NCBI GenBank assembly: GCA_905221605.1
Contig: CAJNDS010002246.1
Span: 1,267,429 to 1,324,928, forward strand
Origin: Symbiodinium natans
Taxonomy: Eukaryota; Sar; Dinophyceae; Suessiales; Symbiodiniaceae
DNA length: 57,500 nucleotides
Direction: 5' to 3'
Numbering within the stretch: the stretch's first letter is position 1; each line of letters begins with the position of its first letter. Shown here one piece after another: positions 9,180 through 18,137 of the stretch. The notes under the pieces were generated by a model that worked only from the letters and a program-made list of their open reading frames with translations, did not search any database and was not told where the DNA came from. The translations under genes and the position numbers were made by a program.

Positions 9180-9329
9180 CAGCTTAGCTCGCACGCGCGC
9201 CTTTGAAGAGGCTGAAGTATGTGAGCTGATGTTACACGCAGAAATGCTTGCCGGAAGCAGGCCCACGCAAAAAGCAGCGAGAAGAACACCCAAACAGACA
9301 TGGTGCAATGTTGGCCCATGGCCTTGCAC
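9180..9329 (+). CDS. candidate exon
   Basis: Open frame (FEEAEVCELMLHAEMLAGSR, then PTQKAARRTPKQTWCNVG) up to a low-complexity stretch (C9, A9, GA repeat; 9340-9385) that may be an intron. Confidence 0.45.
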
Positions 9330-9410
9330 CCTAAGCCCTAAGCCCCCCCCCAAAAAAAAACAGAAAAGAGAGAGAGAGAGAGAGCAAGAGGGAGACTGAC
9401 ACCCCTTAAG

Positions 9411-9556
9411 CCCATCGAGGAGATTGTGGTCTTGGATGCGGAGGATTTGCAGGACTGTCTGCACACCACCGCGCAATCGTCTGTTTCAGTCATCTCGCGC
9501 AGCCATACATGCAAGATCCTCATGTGGAATGTCTCTGGGACTTTGCGGGGCCTACG
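9411..9556 (+). CDS. candidate exon
   Basis: PIEEIVVLDAEDLQDCLHTT, then AQSSVSVISRSHTCKILMWN, open up to the CCCTAAA block at 9555. GCCCAT occurs at both edges of the 9313-9410 gap, which would fit a target duplication. A second frame is also open. Confidence 0.45.
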
Positions 9557-9610
9557 CCCTAAACCCTAAACCCTAAACCCTAAACCCTAAACCCTAAACC
9601 CTAAACCCTA
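9555..9610. repeat. telomeric array (CCCTAAA)
   Basis: Eight clean C-strand units directly after the exon-like island. Confidence 0.95.
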
Positions 9611-9693
9611 CGTGCATGCACGAAATTTTAGGGGTTCAGGGCCTAGATGGGCTGAGGGCACTCAAGGAGCCCGTACACCTTCTACTACTGTAT

Positions 9694-9870
9694 TTGCTTA
9701 AGAACCCCAAAACAATACAAAGAATAAGAATCCCTATATTACCCTTATAAGGAAGAATATTTTTCTATTTTTTGAGGTTCTTAAGCAATTCAAAACAATA
9801 CAAGAATAAGAATCCATATATTACCTTTATAAGGAAGAACATTTTTCTATTCTTTGAGGTTCTTAAGCAA
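9694..9870. mobile_element. tandem dimer of hairpin element, family F
   Basis: Ends TTGCTTAAGAACC and GGTTCTTAAGCAA are inverted copies. The AT-rich core (CAATACAAGAATAAGAATCC, then CTTATAAGGAAGAACATTTT) is present twice, the second unit beginning at 9789 and sharing the inner terminus. A relative with the same ends is at 42,333-42,451. Confidence 0.75.
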
Positions 9871-9873
9871 TTG

Positions 9874-10005
9874 CTAGCCTTACAGCAAGCAGGAGGTGTG
9901 CCACTACCGCCACGACTTGTCCAGCTGCCTCCTCTCTCTGCCGGGAAGCTTGGAAGTAAACCACTCAAGTCTTACAGCCCTCTTCTTTGTGGTGCTGTAC
10001 TGTAA
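9874..10005 (+). CDS. candidate terminal exon
   Basis: Frame LLALQQAGGVPLPPRLVQLP, then PLSAGKLGSKPLKSYSPLLC, to TAA. It follows the family F dimer directly and the frame runs into it, so the true start is not visible. Confidence 0.4.
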   Translation, partial: LALQQAGGVPLPPRLVQLPPLSAGKLGSKPLKSYSPLLCGAVL

Positions 10006-10208
10006 CTTTACATCTTTAGCCTTTTTGGGTTTAGTGGGTTTCTTAAGAAGCCAGCTAAAAATCCCCTAAGTGCAGCCAAGCAACCCTCTTAAGCCTGTTT
10101 GCAGGTTTATAGGTTTTGAGTTGAGAACTGGGAGGTCACGGGGTCACGGGTGAGGGCCTATGAGCAGTTACAAGTTACGCAAGTTACGTAGGGTATTGCC
10201 AACGAGCT

Positions 10209-10362
10209 TCCCCCCCCCCCCCCCCTCCATCCCAATACTAAATTCACCTGCCTCGCATCCCCATCCCAAATATTAAATGAACCCGCCCCGCATTCCGCCC
10301 CCCCCCCCCCCTCCTGGTCTGGTTCCGGCCCTCTTCCCCCCCTTCCCCCCTTCCCCCCCCCC
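10209..10362. repeat. poly-C tracts
   Basis: C15, C12 and several shorter C runs separated by unique 20-40 bp pieces. The Gly/Arg-rich minus-strand ORFs here are an artefact of this composition. 10,006-10,208 shows no gene. Confidence 0.95.
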
Positions 10363-10547
10363 ACCCAAAGAAACAAAAATCCAATAGCGATCCGGCCGGA
10401 AAAACATGGACCCCCAACTCGACACTTTTCAAACCCTGAACTTTCGGTTTAGGGTAAACCCTAAACCCTAAACCCTAAACCCTAAACCCTAAACCCTTCA
10501 TACAGCCGAGGGCTTAGAAGTTTAGGGTTTGTAATCCCTCCTTGCAG

Positions 10548-10619
10548 CTCGAGGCTGGCTCTCCGCAGGGCGTCAAGGAAACCACCCAAATAAGAGTTCC
10601 GCCTGGCCTCAGAGCACGC
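10548..10619 (+). CDS. candidate exon
   Basis: CAG acceptor (TCCTTGCAG) then LEAGSPQGVKETTQIRVPPG, open into a CCCTAAA block. The acceptor is good; the exon is short and another frame is open. Confidence 0.35.
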
Positions 10620-10706
10620 CCTAAACCCTAAACCCTAAACCCTAAACCCTAAACCCTAAACCCTAAACCCCAAACCCTAAACCCTAAACCCTAAACCCTA
10701 AACCTT
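10620..10706. repeat. telomeric array (CCCTAAA)
   Basis: Twelve C-strand units, one CCCCAAA variant. A GC-rich island (10,774-10,850, open in all three + frames) and a G-strand block (10,849-10,890) follow. 10,891-11,100 is T/G-rich without a gene. Confidence 0.95.
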
Positions 10707-11160
10707 AAAAGGTCCAATTGTGGCCAGCCTAAATCCTCATCCTCGAGGTTTAGGGTTTAGGGTCTAGGGTCTAGATCCTGTGACTGAGGCATCCCATTCC
10801 CGATGCCAGCGCCCCCGACTCCGCGGAGAGAGCCGGAGGCCCGACAGTTTAGGGTTTAGGGTTTCGGGTTTAGGGTTTAGGGTTTAGGGTTGTTTGGATT
10901 TACGTTTTTGGGGTGTTTGAACTGTTGGAGTTTTGGGGTTTTTGATTGTTTGGAGTTTTTTTTAGGTTTTTGATGTTTTGGGCTCTTTGGGGCTTTGGGG
11001 TTTTCGGAGTGTTTTGGGTTTGTGAGTTCTGTTTGGAACTTCTGGGCTTTGGGGTTTTGGGATTTTTGAGTTTCGTTTTGATTTTGGGTTTATGGTTAAC
11101 AGGCCAGATCAAGTTAAAATATTACGCAGAAAAGCCCAAAGTTCGTAGGAGCGGCTTAAG

Positions 11161-11270
11161 CCCAGAGACTCCAAAACCCCTTAACTAAGGAATAGACCTT
11201 AAATCATATTAGGGTTCCTACTATAATTTAAGGTATATTGCTTAATTAAGGAGTTTTGGAGTCTCTGGGA
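11161..11270. mobile_element. hairpin element, family C, copy 1
   Basis: Inverted ends CCCAGAGACTCCAAAACCCC and GAGTTTTGGAGTCTCTGGG, with the inner arm (AAATCATATTAGGG… / …ATAATTTAAGGTAT) also folding. AT-rich loop. Same family as 12,298-12,393. Confidence 0.85.
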
Positions 11271-11573
11271 GGCTACCATACCGAGATCCGAATCGATGTG
11301 CAGATGTGTCAATGAGGCCTAAGCCCTACGCCCTAAACCCTAAGCCCTAAGCCCTAAACCCTAAACCCTAAACCCTTTTGGGTTTTTTGGCGTGTGCCCT
11401 GAGCACCCACACGAACCCCAAAACCAGAAACTTGAAGTCCAGGGCTCAAATCCAAGAGTCACGTGGGTTCACAACCCAGTTCTGCACGCAGAGGAACCCT
11501 AAACCGTAAGTTGTTTTGGAGTTTCATTGGCAGAGCTGGAGACTCTACAGCTATCGCCTCCTCCTTTTTTCCT

Positions 11574-11577
11574 GGGG

Positions 11578-11612
<35 letters not shown>
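11574..11612. repeat. poly-G tract
   Basis: About 35 consecutive G. The surrounding 11,463-11,700 ORFs are composition-driven. Confidence 0.95.
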
Positions 11613-11613
<1 letters not shown>

Positions 11614-11705
11614 GGGGGCTTGTAACCTGGCGAGACTTGAGGTTTCCCATCATGAAACTTCAAGTCAACCCCCTGAACGCTGAACCCAGAAACCCCCTCA
11701 AAAAC

Positions 11706-11972
11706 CAAAAAATAGTTTTACTTGGAGCATCCCCACCCTCTCTGGGTAGAGATACTCTGGGCTCGGGCACTCCCGGGACACTCTGGGGTTGGGCGATTCA
11801 TGAACACTCTGGGGTCGGGCACTCCAGGCACTCTGGGGTTGGGCACTCCAGGCACACTCTGGGGTTTGGCACTCAGGGACACTCTGGGGTTGGCCAGGGA
11901 TGAGCGAGGAGTAGACCGGGCGAGGAGAAGAGTTGAGCTCAAAATCTACCAGCCCCCACACCGAGTGGGGAA
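11706..11972 (+). mobile_element. element D with internal minisatellite, copy 1
   Basis: Left end TCCCCACCCTCTCTGGGTAG, right end near CCCCACACCGAGTGGGGAA, with 7-8 copies of a unit of about 26 bp (GGCACTCCAGGCACTCTGGG) between. It matches, in reverse orientation, the element inside the intron at 47,502-48,007, including the AAAATCTACCAGCCCCCACA end. Confidence 0.8.
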
Positions 11973-12297
11973 AAAACGGAGGTCTCGTTTTCTTTGTAGG
12001 CGACGAATCCTATAAATAGCGTCTGTGGGACCCTTCTAGAACCCACCCCCTGGCCACAACAAAACAGGCTTGGAGGGGGAATCTTAAGCCTAGGGACTCG
12101 AAGGCCAGGTGTAGGCTGGGTTCAGGGTATAGGGTTCAAGGTTTAGGGGTTAGGATTTAGGGTTTAGGGTTCAGTCTGAAACTGAGTTTAGAATCTTCAA
12201 GGCAGATATCCTCCCCCTCCCCGCCACCTCCACTAACTACATTCTCCCTCTAGCTTCAACCCTCTCGACCGTGCACTCCTCCCTTTGGAACCGCTCC

Positions 12298-12393
12298 CCA
12301 GAGACTCCAAAACCCCTTACTTAAGGAATATGCCTTAAATCATATTAGGGTTACTACTATAATTTAAGGTATGTTGCTTAATTAAGGGGTTTT
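12298..12393. mobile_element. hairpin element, family C, copy 2
   Basis: Same sequence as copy 1 over most of its length, but the right arm stops at GGGGTTTTGG. GGAACCGCTCC (12,287-12,297) and GGAACCACTCC (12,394-12,404) flank it as an 11-bp direct repeat with one mismatch. Confidence 0.8.
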
Positions 12394-12404
12394 GGAACCA
12401 CTCC

Positions 12405-12640
12405 TGATCTTGCAAAAACCCTCAACCCTAAACCCTCTACCTTTTAAACCTCTAAACCTTCAAGCCTTTTAACCTGCAAAACCTTTAAACCTTTAAACCT
12501 TTCAACCTTTCAACCTTCAAACCTTCTAACCTCTTAACCTTTCAACCTTTAAACCTTGAAACCTTGAAACCTTGAAACCTTTTAATCTTTTAACTTTTAA
12601 ACCTTTAAACCTTTTACCCTAAACCCGAAACCCTAAACGC
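12405..12640. repeat. degenerate AACCTTTA-type repeats
   Basis: Loose repeats of AACCTTTAAACC/AACCTTGAAACC, apparently a decayed cousin of the C-strand telomeric unit, ending in true CCCTAAA. No gene. Confidence 0.7.
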
Positions 12641-12663
12641 TGCAGTGCGTACAGGGCTTACAG

Positions 12664-12777
12664 GGCCCCTTGGGGGCTTCAAAATTTCCCCGAGGAGCCT
12701 GGTCCCTGTTGGCGGGCAGCGCCGACGGGCACCTGCTGCTGCTGCGCTCCGGGGGCTCAGGCCCAAATTGCCCCTTG
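12664..12777 (+). CDS. candidate exon, WD40-like
   Basis: Phase-0 start after an AG (CTTACAG|GGCCCC). The frame includes WSLLAGSADGHLLLLRSGGS, which matches the strand b–c pattern of a WD40 blade (LLAGSADGxLxLL). High third-position GC. It ends at a TAA or at a donor just before the TTTAGGG block (12,781-12,904). Confidence 0.6.
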
Positions 12778-12780
12778 TAA

Positions 12781-12904
12781 TTGGGTTTAGGGTTTAGGGT
12801 TTAGGGTTTAGGGGTTAGGGGTTAGGGTTTAGGGTTTAGGGTTTAGGGTTTAGGGTTTAGGGTTTAGGTTTGGGGTTTGGGGTTTGGGGTTAGGGTTTAG
12901 GGTT
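12781..12904. repeat. telomeric array (TTTAGGG)
   Basis: G-strand block. Its first 18 bases plus flank (TTGTAATTGGGTTTAGGG, 12,775-12,792) recur at 13,067-13,084 on the far side of the family G hairpin. Confidence 0.95.
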
Positions 12905-13067
12905 ATCATGGGCTCCCCTACTACCCCCCTCTATACTACCCCCCCCCCCCCCCTAGGCTCCCCCCCCTTTGAATAACCTTAATAGGCTTTAGTCTCCCTA
13001 CATAGCCTTTTTTTGTAGGGAGCCTAGGGGGGGTAGTGTAGAGGGGGGTAGTAGGGGAGCCGATGAT
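12905..13067. mobile_element. long hairpin element, family G
   Basis: Arms of 50-57 bp (ATCATGGGCTCCCCTACTAC… and …GTAGTAGGGGAGCCGATGAT) that differ only in poly-C length and a few bases, around an AT-rich loop. Single copy in the window. Confidence 0.85.
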
Positions 13068-13230
13068 TGTAATTGGGTTTAGGGTCTTTGAAGTAGGGCT
13101 TTGTAGATTTCATGGGGCTCAGGGTTTTTGAGGTTTCTGTAGGGGTTTAGGGTTTGTAGATGTTTTTGGATGTTGGAGTTGTTTATGGTTTGCAAGCTTC
13201 ATAGGGTACACAGTTTACTGGGATTTTGGG

Positions 13231-13365
13231 GTCAATGACAGATTTTTGGGGTCGAACTTGAGAGTTGCCAGCATTCCTAAACTACGCTCGGGACCCTTGG
13301 GAAGGATTGGTCCCAAGGGGTCTTGGAGTTTCTGGCAGGACACAGGCGCCCTCGGACCAAGTGTT
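13231..13365 (+). CDS. candidate exon with GTAAGT donor
   Basis: Open frame (FLGSNLRVASIPKLRSGPLG, then RIGPKGSWSFWQDTGALGPS) ending in phase 0 at a consensus donor GTAAGT (13,366). Function unknown. Confidence 0.55.
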
Positions 13366-13438
13366 GTAAGTTTTAGGGCTTCGATTTTAAGGGTTTACAG
13401 GGTTTGAGGGTTCTAGGCTTAGGTTTGTTTTAGGGCTT

Positions 13439-13510
13439 ATGGCCCCTGTGACAGGGGCAAGGGGGGACTACGAAGACCCGACGACTCACAAAGAATCCCT
13501 AAGCCCTAAA
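13439..13510 (+). CDS. candidate exon
   Basis: ATG-started MAPVTGARGDYEDPTTHKES, running into telomere-like CCCTAAGCCCTAAACCC. Confidence 0.35.
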
Positions 13511-13575
13511 CCCGACACCCTCAAGCCCGAAAACCTAAACTCCAAACCCCAGGATCCCAAAAAGCCTTGTGAAGA

Positions 13576-13664
13576 CAGGGCTCACCCCAAACCCCAAACC
13601 CCAAACCCCAAACCCCAAACCCTAGACCCTAAACCCTAAACCCTAAACCCTAAACCCTAAACCC
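13576..13664. repeat. telomeric array (CCCCAAA/CCCTAAA)
   Basis: Five CCCCAAA units followed by CCCTAAA units; the variants are grouped, not mixed. Confidence 0.95.
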
Positions 13665-13665
13665 G

Positions 13666-13744
13666 ATGGCAGGCCTGGAGCTCCAGCGCGCCTGGCGGTT
13701 GGCAAGACGGCCGCACCTCGGCGGAGCCACATGTGGGAGTGAGG
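13666..13744 (+). CDS. candidate exon between C and G arrays
   Basis: ATG-started MAGLELQRAWRLARRPHLGG, then ATCGSE, to a GT of G|GTTTGGGG. Two other frames are open, so the frame is uncertain although the island is clearly GC-rich and unique. Confidence 0.4.
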
Positions 13745-14000
13745 GTTTGGGGTTTAGGGTTTAGGGTTTAGGGTTTTAGGGTTTAGGGTTTAGGGTTTTA
13801 GGGTTTAGGGTTTAGGGTTTAGGGTTTAGGGCTTACGGTTTAGTGTGATGGCTTCAGGCTCTGGGGTTTATAGGGTTTGGGGTTCAGGGTTTAAGGGTTA
13901 GGGTTTAGGGTGATGGCTTCAGGCTTTGTGGTTTAGGGTTTAGGGTTTGGGGTTCAGTGCTTTGGGGTTTAGGATTTAGGGTTTCGGGTTTCGGGTTTAG
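13741..14000. repeat. degenerate telomeric block (TTTAGGG)
   Basis: G-strand units, some TTTTAGGG, with TGATGGCTTCAGGCT(C/T)TG repeated at 13,847 and 13,911, so part of the block is a direct duplication. Confidence 0.85.
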
Positions 14001-14001
14001 G

Positions 14002-14077
14002 AGGGTCATTTGTCCGAGCAACTTTCTGGAGCTGGCTAGCTCTTTAAGTTGCAGTCCCCCCTTCGAAAAAACAGATT

Positions 14078-14079
<2 letters not shown>
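14002..14079 (+). CDS. candidate exon before poly-G
   Basis: RVICPSNFLELASSLSCSPP, then FEKTDS, ending at a run of about 30 G (14,079-14,108). Composition is good; the boundaries are unclear. 14,110-14,450 is AT-richer with no gene. Confidence 0.35.
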
Positions 14080-14109
<30 letters not shown>

Positions 14110-14460
14110 GGGTGGAATAACATAGGGGTCGAATACTTGCGAATCTTATTCCCTTATTGTCCCCATATAACTAAACAAAATATCCCCACCAGCAAACAAC
14201 ACCATTCTCATTATTAAAGCCCCTAATGAGAGGGGGGGGGCATAAGTTGGGAGTCAAATACCTCACATGCTCTCCCTCAGCAACCCCTTGCGGACTCATA
14301 ACTCATGCCCTCATTTCTGCCCTGCCTCCCAGAACTAGCGCAACTGATCACCCAAGGCCCCTAAACCTCTCAACCTTTCATGGAACTGATCACCTAACCC
14401 TATAGACCCTAAAGCTTGCAAACCCTAAGCCAACTTGGAAGCTGATCACCCTTTAGCCAA

Positions 14461-14553
14461 CAAATCCATGAAGCGCAGTGGGAGAAGTGTTCCGGGCCAA
14501 CGCCAGATATCCCGGCTTCCAGATGGCCGGAACCACACAACTGTGCGGCCTAA
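14461..14553 (+). CDS. candidate terminal exon
   Basis: QIHEAQWEKCSGPTPDIPAS, then RWPEPHNCAA and a TAA that lies in the first telomeric unit of the block 14,548-14,655. Confidence 0.4.
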   Translation, partial: QIHEAQWEKCSGPTPDIPASRWPEPHNCAA

Positions 14554-14662
14554 ACCCTAAAACCCTAATACCCTAAAACCCTAATACCCTAAAACCCTAC
14601 AACCCTAAAAACCTAAAACCCTAAAACCCTAAAACCCTAAAACTCTAAACCCTAAACTCAAG

Positions 14663-14733
14663 GATTCGACTCCTGGGCTTGGGCCACGGTGCTGCCGCGC
14701 GGGCGGCAAGTGGCGAGGTGCTTGGGTTCTGGG
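14663..14733 (+). CDS. candidate exon between C and G arrays
   Basis: After AAG at 14,660-14,662, the frame FDSWAWATVLPRGRQVARCL has strikingly high third-position GC. TTTAGGG-type sequence follows. Confidence 0.45.
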
Positions 14734-14830
14734 CTTTGGGGGGCTTAGTGTCTAAGGTGCGGTTTTAGGACTTTGGGGTTTAGGGTTTTGGGTTTAGGTT
14801 GAGGGTTTTGGGGGTTGAACCTTTGGGGGG

Positions 14831-15031
14831 TTGAGGCTTGATGACGTAGAGCTCCAGGTTAGTCTAAGCTTGTGGCACCCTCTCAAAAGAGAGCAATCCC
14901 TGGCTCTTTGGACAGATAGTTGTCGTGAGGTGGCAGGTGGTGTGGCCGTTTGTTCCCGACCCCTGTCGTGGCCAACTCTTCTCGCCGAATCTGGTGCAAA
15001 CTGGGTTTGGATTTTCTACCCTAAACCCTGA
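14831..15031 (+). CDS. ORF, about 62 codons, unknown protein
   Basis: DVELQVSLSLWHPLKREQSL, then ALWTDSCREVAGGVAVCSRP, open to a TAA within CCCTAAACCC (15,018). Amphipathic, globular-looking, non-repetitive. Confidence 0.5.
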   Translation: MRLDDVELQVSLSLWHPLKREQSLALWTDSCREVAGGVAVCSRPLSWPTLLAESGANWVWIFYPKP

Positions 15032-15038
15032 ACCCTAG

Positions 15039-15169
15039 TTTCTACATTCGAACCAACAACAGATCCAGCACCCGACGCTCTCAATCTCAAGCCCCCCAGA
15101 ACCCCCAACGCGCCTGGAGGGCTTCCTGCTGCGCCCGCCCTCCTGGGAGTTGGAGCACCTGGGCTGCGG
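15039..15169 (+). CDS. candidate exon between C and G arrays
   Basis: Begins after CCCTAG (15,033-15,038) and runs 43 codons (QHPTLSISSPPEPPTRLEGF, then LLRPPSWELEHLGC) to a GT at 15,170 given by the first telomeric unit of the next block. Strong third-position GC. Confidence 0.55.
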
Positions 15170-15241
15170 GTTTAGGGTTTAGGGTTTAGGGTTTAGGGTT
15201 TAGGGTTTAGGGTTTAGGGTTTAGGGTTTAGGGTTTAGGGT
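15168..15241. repeat. telomeric array (TTTAGGG)
   Basis: Ten G-strand units, then decayed units to 15,340. Confidence 0.95.
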
Positions 15242-15523
15242 GTAGGCCATAGGGCGTATAGGGTTTAGGGTACAGGTTTTATGGTTTAGGGTTCGGGTTC
15301 AGGGCTTAGGGTTTAGGATTCAGGGTGTATAAGGTTTACGGGGCTTATGGGGCATTGAGGGCTGCAGGGTTGGCATTGCAAAGGTCGTAGGATTCAGGGC
15401 TCAGCGGGTATTCAAAAAGTGTACCTACCGTCTTTGCCGCCTGCTTGTGCAACGGCTACAGAAGTCTGGCATGCAAGCCCCTAAACCCTAAGCCCCTAAA
15501 CCCTAAACCATGTAAGCTTCAAG

Positions 15524-15813
15524 TTGTAGCCAAGAGGGGCATCTTGGCCGGATCCAGGTTTCCAGTTGGGCGCAACAAGTACATACAGGGGACCAATACA
15601 ACGAGCGTGCTAACGCTTTGGCCACAGGGAAACAGTTGGTTTTTGCGGCAGAGGAACAAAAACGCAGCGTGTCTAGTCTCTTGTGAACCCTTTTCACGAA
15701 AACTCCCTTCCCCCAGATTTTCAGGGAGCAGCAAAGCGGCCAAACCACATACATTAACCACAGCTCTCTTGAGCACGAAAGCGCGCACACTGCAAAGGCA
15801 AGAGAGCGTTTGA
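15524..15813 (+). CDS. ORF/exon, 96 codons
   Basis: After AG at the end of GCTTCAAG, open for 96 codons to TGA (VAKRGILAGSRFPVGRNKYI at the start, TALLSTKARTLQRQESV at the end). Basic, non-repetitive. The minus strand is also open over 158 codons, so the strand is not certain. Confidence 0.45.
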
Positions 15814-15999
15814 AATATGACCAGCTTAACCCTGTAGGCTTTGAAGTAGGTTCTTTAATTAAGGGTCTGGACGTATTTCTGCATAGCTGGTGGGACCTTG
15901 AGCATTGCAAACTTAGCACACAGCCGATTAGCAAAAACGATCGCGAGAGCGCGACCTTCAGCTGAAACCCTTTCCCCAAGGAATCAGGTTTTATAAGGA

Positions 16000-16110
16000 G
16001 TAGACACCGTAAACACGGACCCCAAAGGAGGCTTTAGCTCAAAACAAACCAAAAGGAGTCCAACGGCCGGAACCTCCACAATCTGGGGTGTAGCGAAAAC
16101 AAAGCTATAA
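16000..16110 (+). CDS. candidate terminal exon
   Basis: DTVNTDPKGGFSSKQTKRSP, then TAGTSTIWGVAKTKL and TAA. Low complexity is absent; function unknown. Confidence 0.4.
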   Translation, partial: VDTVNTDPKGGFSSKQTKRSPTAGTSTIWGVAKTKL

Positions 16111-16201
16111 GAAGCCCAAGCCCAAGCCCTAACCCCTAGACCCTAAACCCTGACCCCTAACCCCTAAACCCTAAACCCTAAACCCTGAACTCACCTGAAA
16201 G

Positions 16202-16280
16202 CCGGCCTCTTCCCAACGGAGGCCGCTGCTGTCCTCACATCTTGGGGTAGCCCGACTCCTGGCTTTGCTCCCACCCTAAA
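16202..16280 (+). CDS. candidate exon between C and G arrays
   Basis: GLFPTEAAAVLTSWGSPTPG in a GC-rich island between CCCTAAA (16,138-16,190) and the next G-strand block. Confidence 0.4.
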
Positions 16281-16283
16281 GCT

Positions 16284-16495
16284 TTAGGGGTTTAGGGTTA
16301 GGGGTTTAGGGTTTAGGGTTAGGGGTTTAGGGATTAGGGTTAGGGGTTTAGGGGTTTAGGGTTGGGGGTTTAGGGGCTTAGGGGTTTAGGGGTTTAGGGG
16401 TTTAGGGGTTTAGGGGTTTAGGGGTTTAGGGGTTTAGGGGTTTAAGGGTTCAGGGGTTTAAGGGTCTAGGGTTTAGGGTTTAGGGCTTAGGGTAA
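16284..16495. repeat. telomeric array, octamer TTTAGGGG
   Basis: Mostly the 8-mer TTTAGGGG, in a homogeneous run (16,340-16,440), flanked by normal heptamers. Confidence 0.95.
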
Positions 16496-16727
16496 ACCCG
16501 AAACCCTAAACCCACTTTCGAGGGCCTTGAGTTTGGGGCTCTGGGGTTGCCAGGGCGCGAGAATTTCTTTGGAAACCCCAAGCCCAAAATGAGAGGCTTA
16601 CGGGTTCGGGCCTTGCGCGTCTTAAGAACTCAGGATGTTCCGCCCCCCCCCCCCCCCTAAGGGTTTAGGTTCAAGGGTTCAGGGTTTACCGGGTTTAGGG
16701 TTCAGGGTTTAGAGCTTTGGCGTGCAG

Positions 16728-16823
16728 ACTTCGCCACATCAAAGGTGGAACCGCCCTCCACACAAAGCCTCAACTCTATCTTGTAGCAATACTAACCTAC
16801 AGTGGGTGGGTACGGGCTTCTAG
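16728..16823 (+). CDS. candidate exon
   Basis: After CGTGCAG, TSPHQRWNRPPHKASTLSCS, then NTNLQWVGTGF and TAG. Confidence 0.4.
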   Translation, partial: TSPHQRWNRPPHKASTLSCSNTNLQWVGTGF

Positions 16824-16968
16824 TTTCTATGGGTATTGTACCCGAACTATCCATCAATAGCTTACAGAACAGATTCGAATCCTCCGAGGCCCTACACCCG
16901 AAATATCCAAGCCTTCCCTGACTAAACCCTAAACCCGAAACCCTATACCCTATAAACCCTAAACACAG

Positions 16969-17069
16969 GTTACAGTCACAAGTGCTTCTGGAGCTTTAGG
17001 CCTGTAGCTGCTCACCGACGTCTGTGCTGGCTCTGGTCCATGGTGAGAAGGGCACATGCTACTCGGTAG
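16969..17069 (+). CDS. candidate exon
   Basis: GYSHKCFWSFRPVAAHRRLC, then WLWSMVRRAHATR and TAG, after an AG at 16,967-16,968 that follows CCCTATAAACCCTAAACAC. Confidence 0.4.
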
Positions 17070-17159
17070 CATAGGGCCGCCATTTTTTAAGGATCCGATT
17101 GTTTGCCAGGGGGGGGTTATTTAGGTGTTGTTTTTTTTAGTTTTTCTTTTGAGTTTAGG

Positions 17160-17343
17160 GTTTTTTGGCATAAGGGGTTTTGCAATGTGGCCTGAATCTT
17201 CTTGTTGGAAGCCCCGGGCATTGGCGCACACGCCCCAAAAGAGCTCGAAAGGTCTTGGAAACCTTGCCTGCCCAAAGCAATGGTCTTGTTTGTACCTAAA
17301 TGAGGAGCCGTCGCCCGGAAAATCTGGGTCTGCATACCCCTAA
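17160..17343 (+). CDS. ORF/exon, about 60 codons
   Basis: MWPESSCWKPRALAHTPQKS, then SKGLGNLACPKQWSCLYLNE, open to a TAA that belongs to the first CCCTAAA unit at 17,338. Cys-containing, non-repetitive. Confidence 0.45.
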
Positions 17344-17417
17344 ACCCTAAACCCTGTACCCTATACCCTCTACCCTAAACCCTAAACCCTAAACCCTCTA
17401 CGGGTGTCAGGCTAAAG

Positions 17418-17498
17418 GGTGCCACACATGGGTTCCCCGAACTCCATCCCCTTCCACGAAGGCCTGGGTCCTGTGGAGGCGAAGTTGACGAAGGCTCC
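17418..17498 (+). CDS. candidate exon between C and G arrays
   Basis: MGSPNSIPFHEGLGPVEAKL, then TKAP; nearly every third position is G or C. GT donor at 17,499 (GTAGGGTTTAGGG). Confidence 0.55.
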
Positions 17499-17502
17499 GT
17501 AG

Positions 17503-17597
17503 GGTTTAGGGCTTAGGGTTTACGGTTCAGGGTATAGGGTTTAGGGTTTAGGAGTTTAGAGTTTAGGGTTTAGGGTTTAGGGTTTAGGGTTTAGGGA
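17503..17597. repeat. telomeric array (TTTAGGG)
   Basis: G-strand block with a few variants. Confidence 0.9.
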
Positions 17598-17896
17598 ACT
17601 AAGCTCCCGCAAGCCCTCCGCCCCCCCGAACTCCCTCAAACCCTAAATCCGAAACCCCCCAAACCCGACGCGCCAAGCGGTTCCTCCGTGAGCTGCTTCC
17701 TAAATAAGGCATACGCATAGTCGTCTAAACAGAAGGGGTCTTAAGCTGAGTTGAGGAAACTCCCGGGTGCTAGAGGAAGCGTTGAATCTTCATCGGGATG
17801 ATGTAAACCAAGGTAGAATGATCAGGGTTTAGGGTTTAGGGTTTAGGGTTTAGGGTTTAGGGTTCAGGGTTTAGGGTTCAGGGTTTAGGGTTTAGG

Positions 17897-18003
17897 CTGC
17901 TCGAAGGTCCAGAGAAAGCCTATGGATGGGTCAAAAGTACCCAGCGTAGAGCCAACCATGACTTCGGTTCCCCCTCATTCAAATCCAGTTTCTACCTACC
18001 CAG
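17897..18003 (+). CDS. candidate exon before family Y intron
   Basis: LLEGPEKAYGWVKSTQRRAN, then HDFGSPSFKSSFYLP, 35 codons, ending AG|GT. Joins in frame to 18,138-18,162. A telomeric block (17,824-17,895) lies directly upstream. Confidence 0.55.
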
Positions 18004-18137
18004 GTAGACCTTAAATGGGGGTCTCCGAAATTAGGGGTACTCTACCTTACCGGGGTCCTTCTTATAAGGGAATCCGACTATTTGGGGGTCTATATTCGGG
18101 GTCCCTTATTTTCGGAAATCGCCCCAAATTAGCCCAG
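18004..18137 (+). mobile_element. introner-like element, family Y
   Basis: Starts GTAGACC, ends GCCCAG. CCCAG stands at both exon/intron junctions as a direct repeat. Inner inverted ends (GGGGGTCTCCGAAATTAGG and TTATTTTCGGAAATCGCCC) fold. A second copy with the same interior (GGGGTCCTTATTATCAGGG) is at 27,174-27,259. Confidence 0.6.

Noticed and set aside
11501-11530. 28-bp intron with a perfect GTAAGT donor and CAG acceptor
   Set aside because: Below any reasonable intron size and inside degenerate telomeric sequence; probably chance.
11698-12015. Overlapping ORFs of 74-97 codons in element D; likewise 47,557-48,087
   Set aside because: Come from the 26-bp internal repeat. At 47.6 kb the region is removed as an intron in the best gene model.
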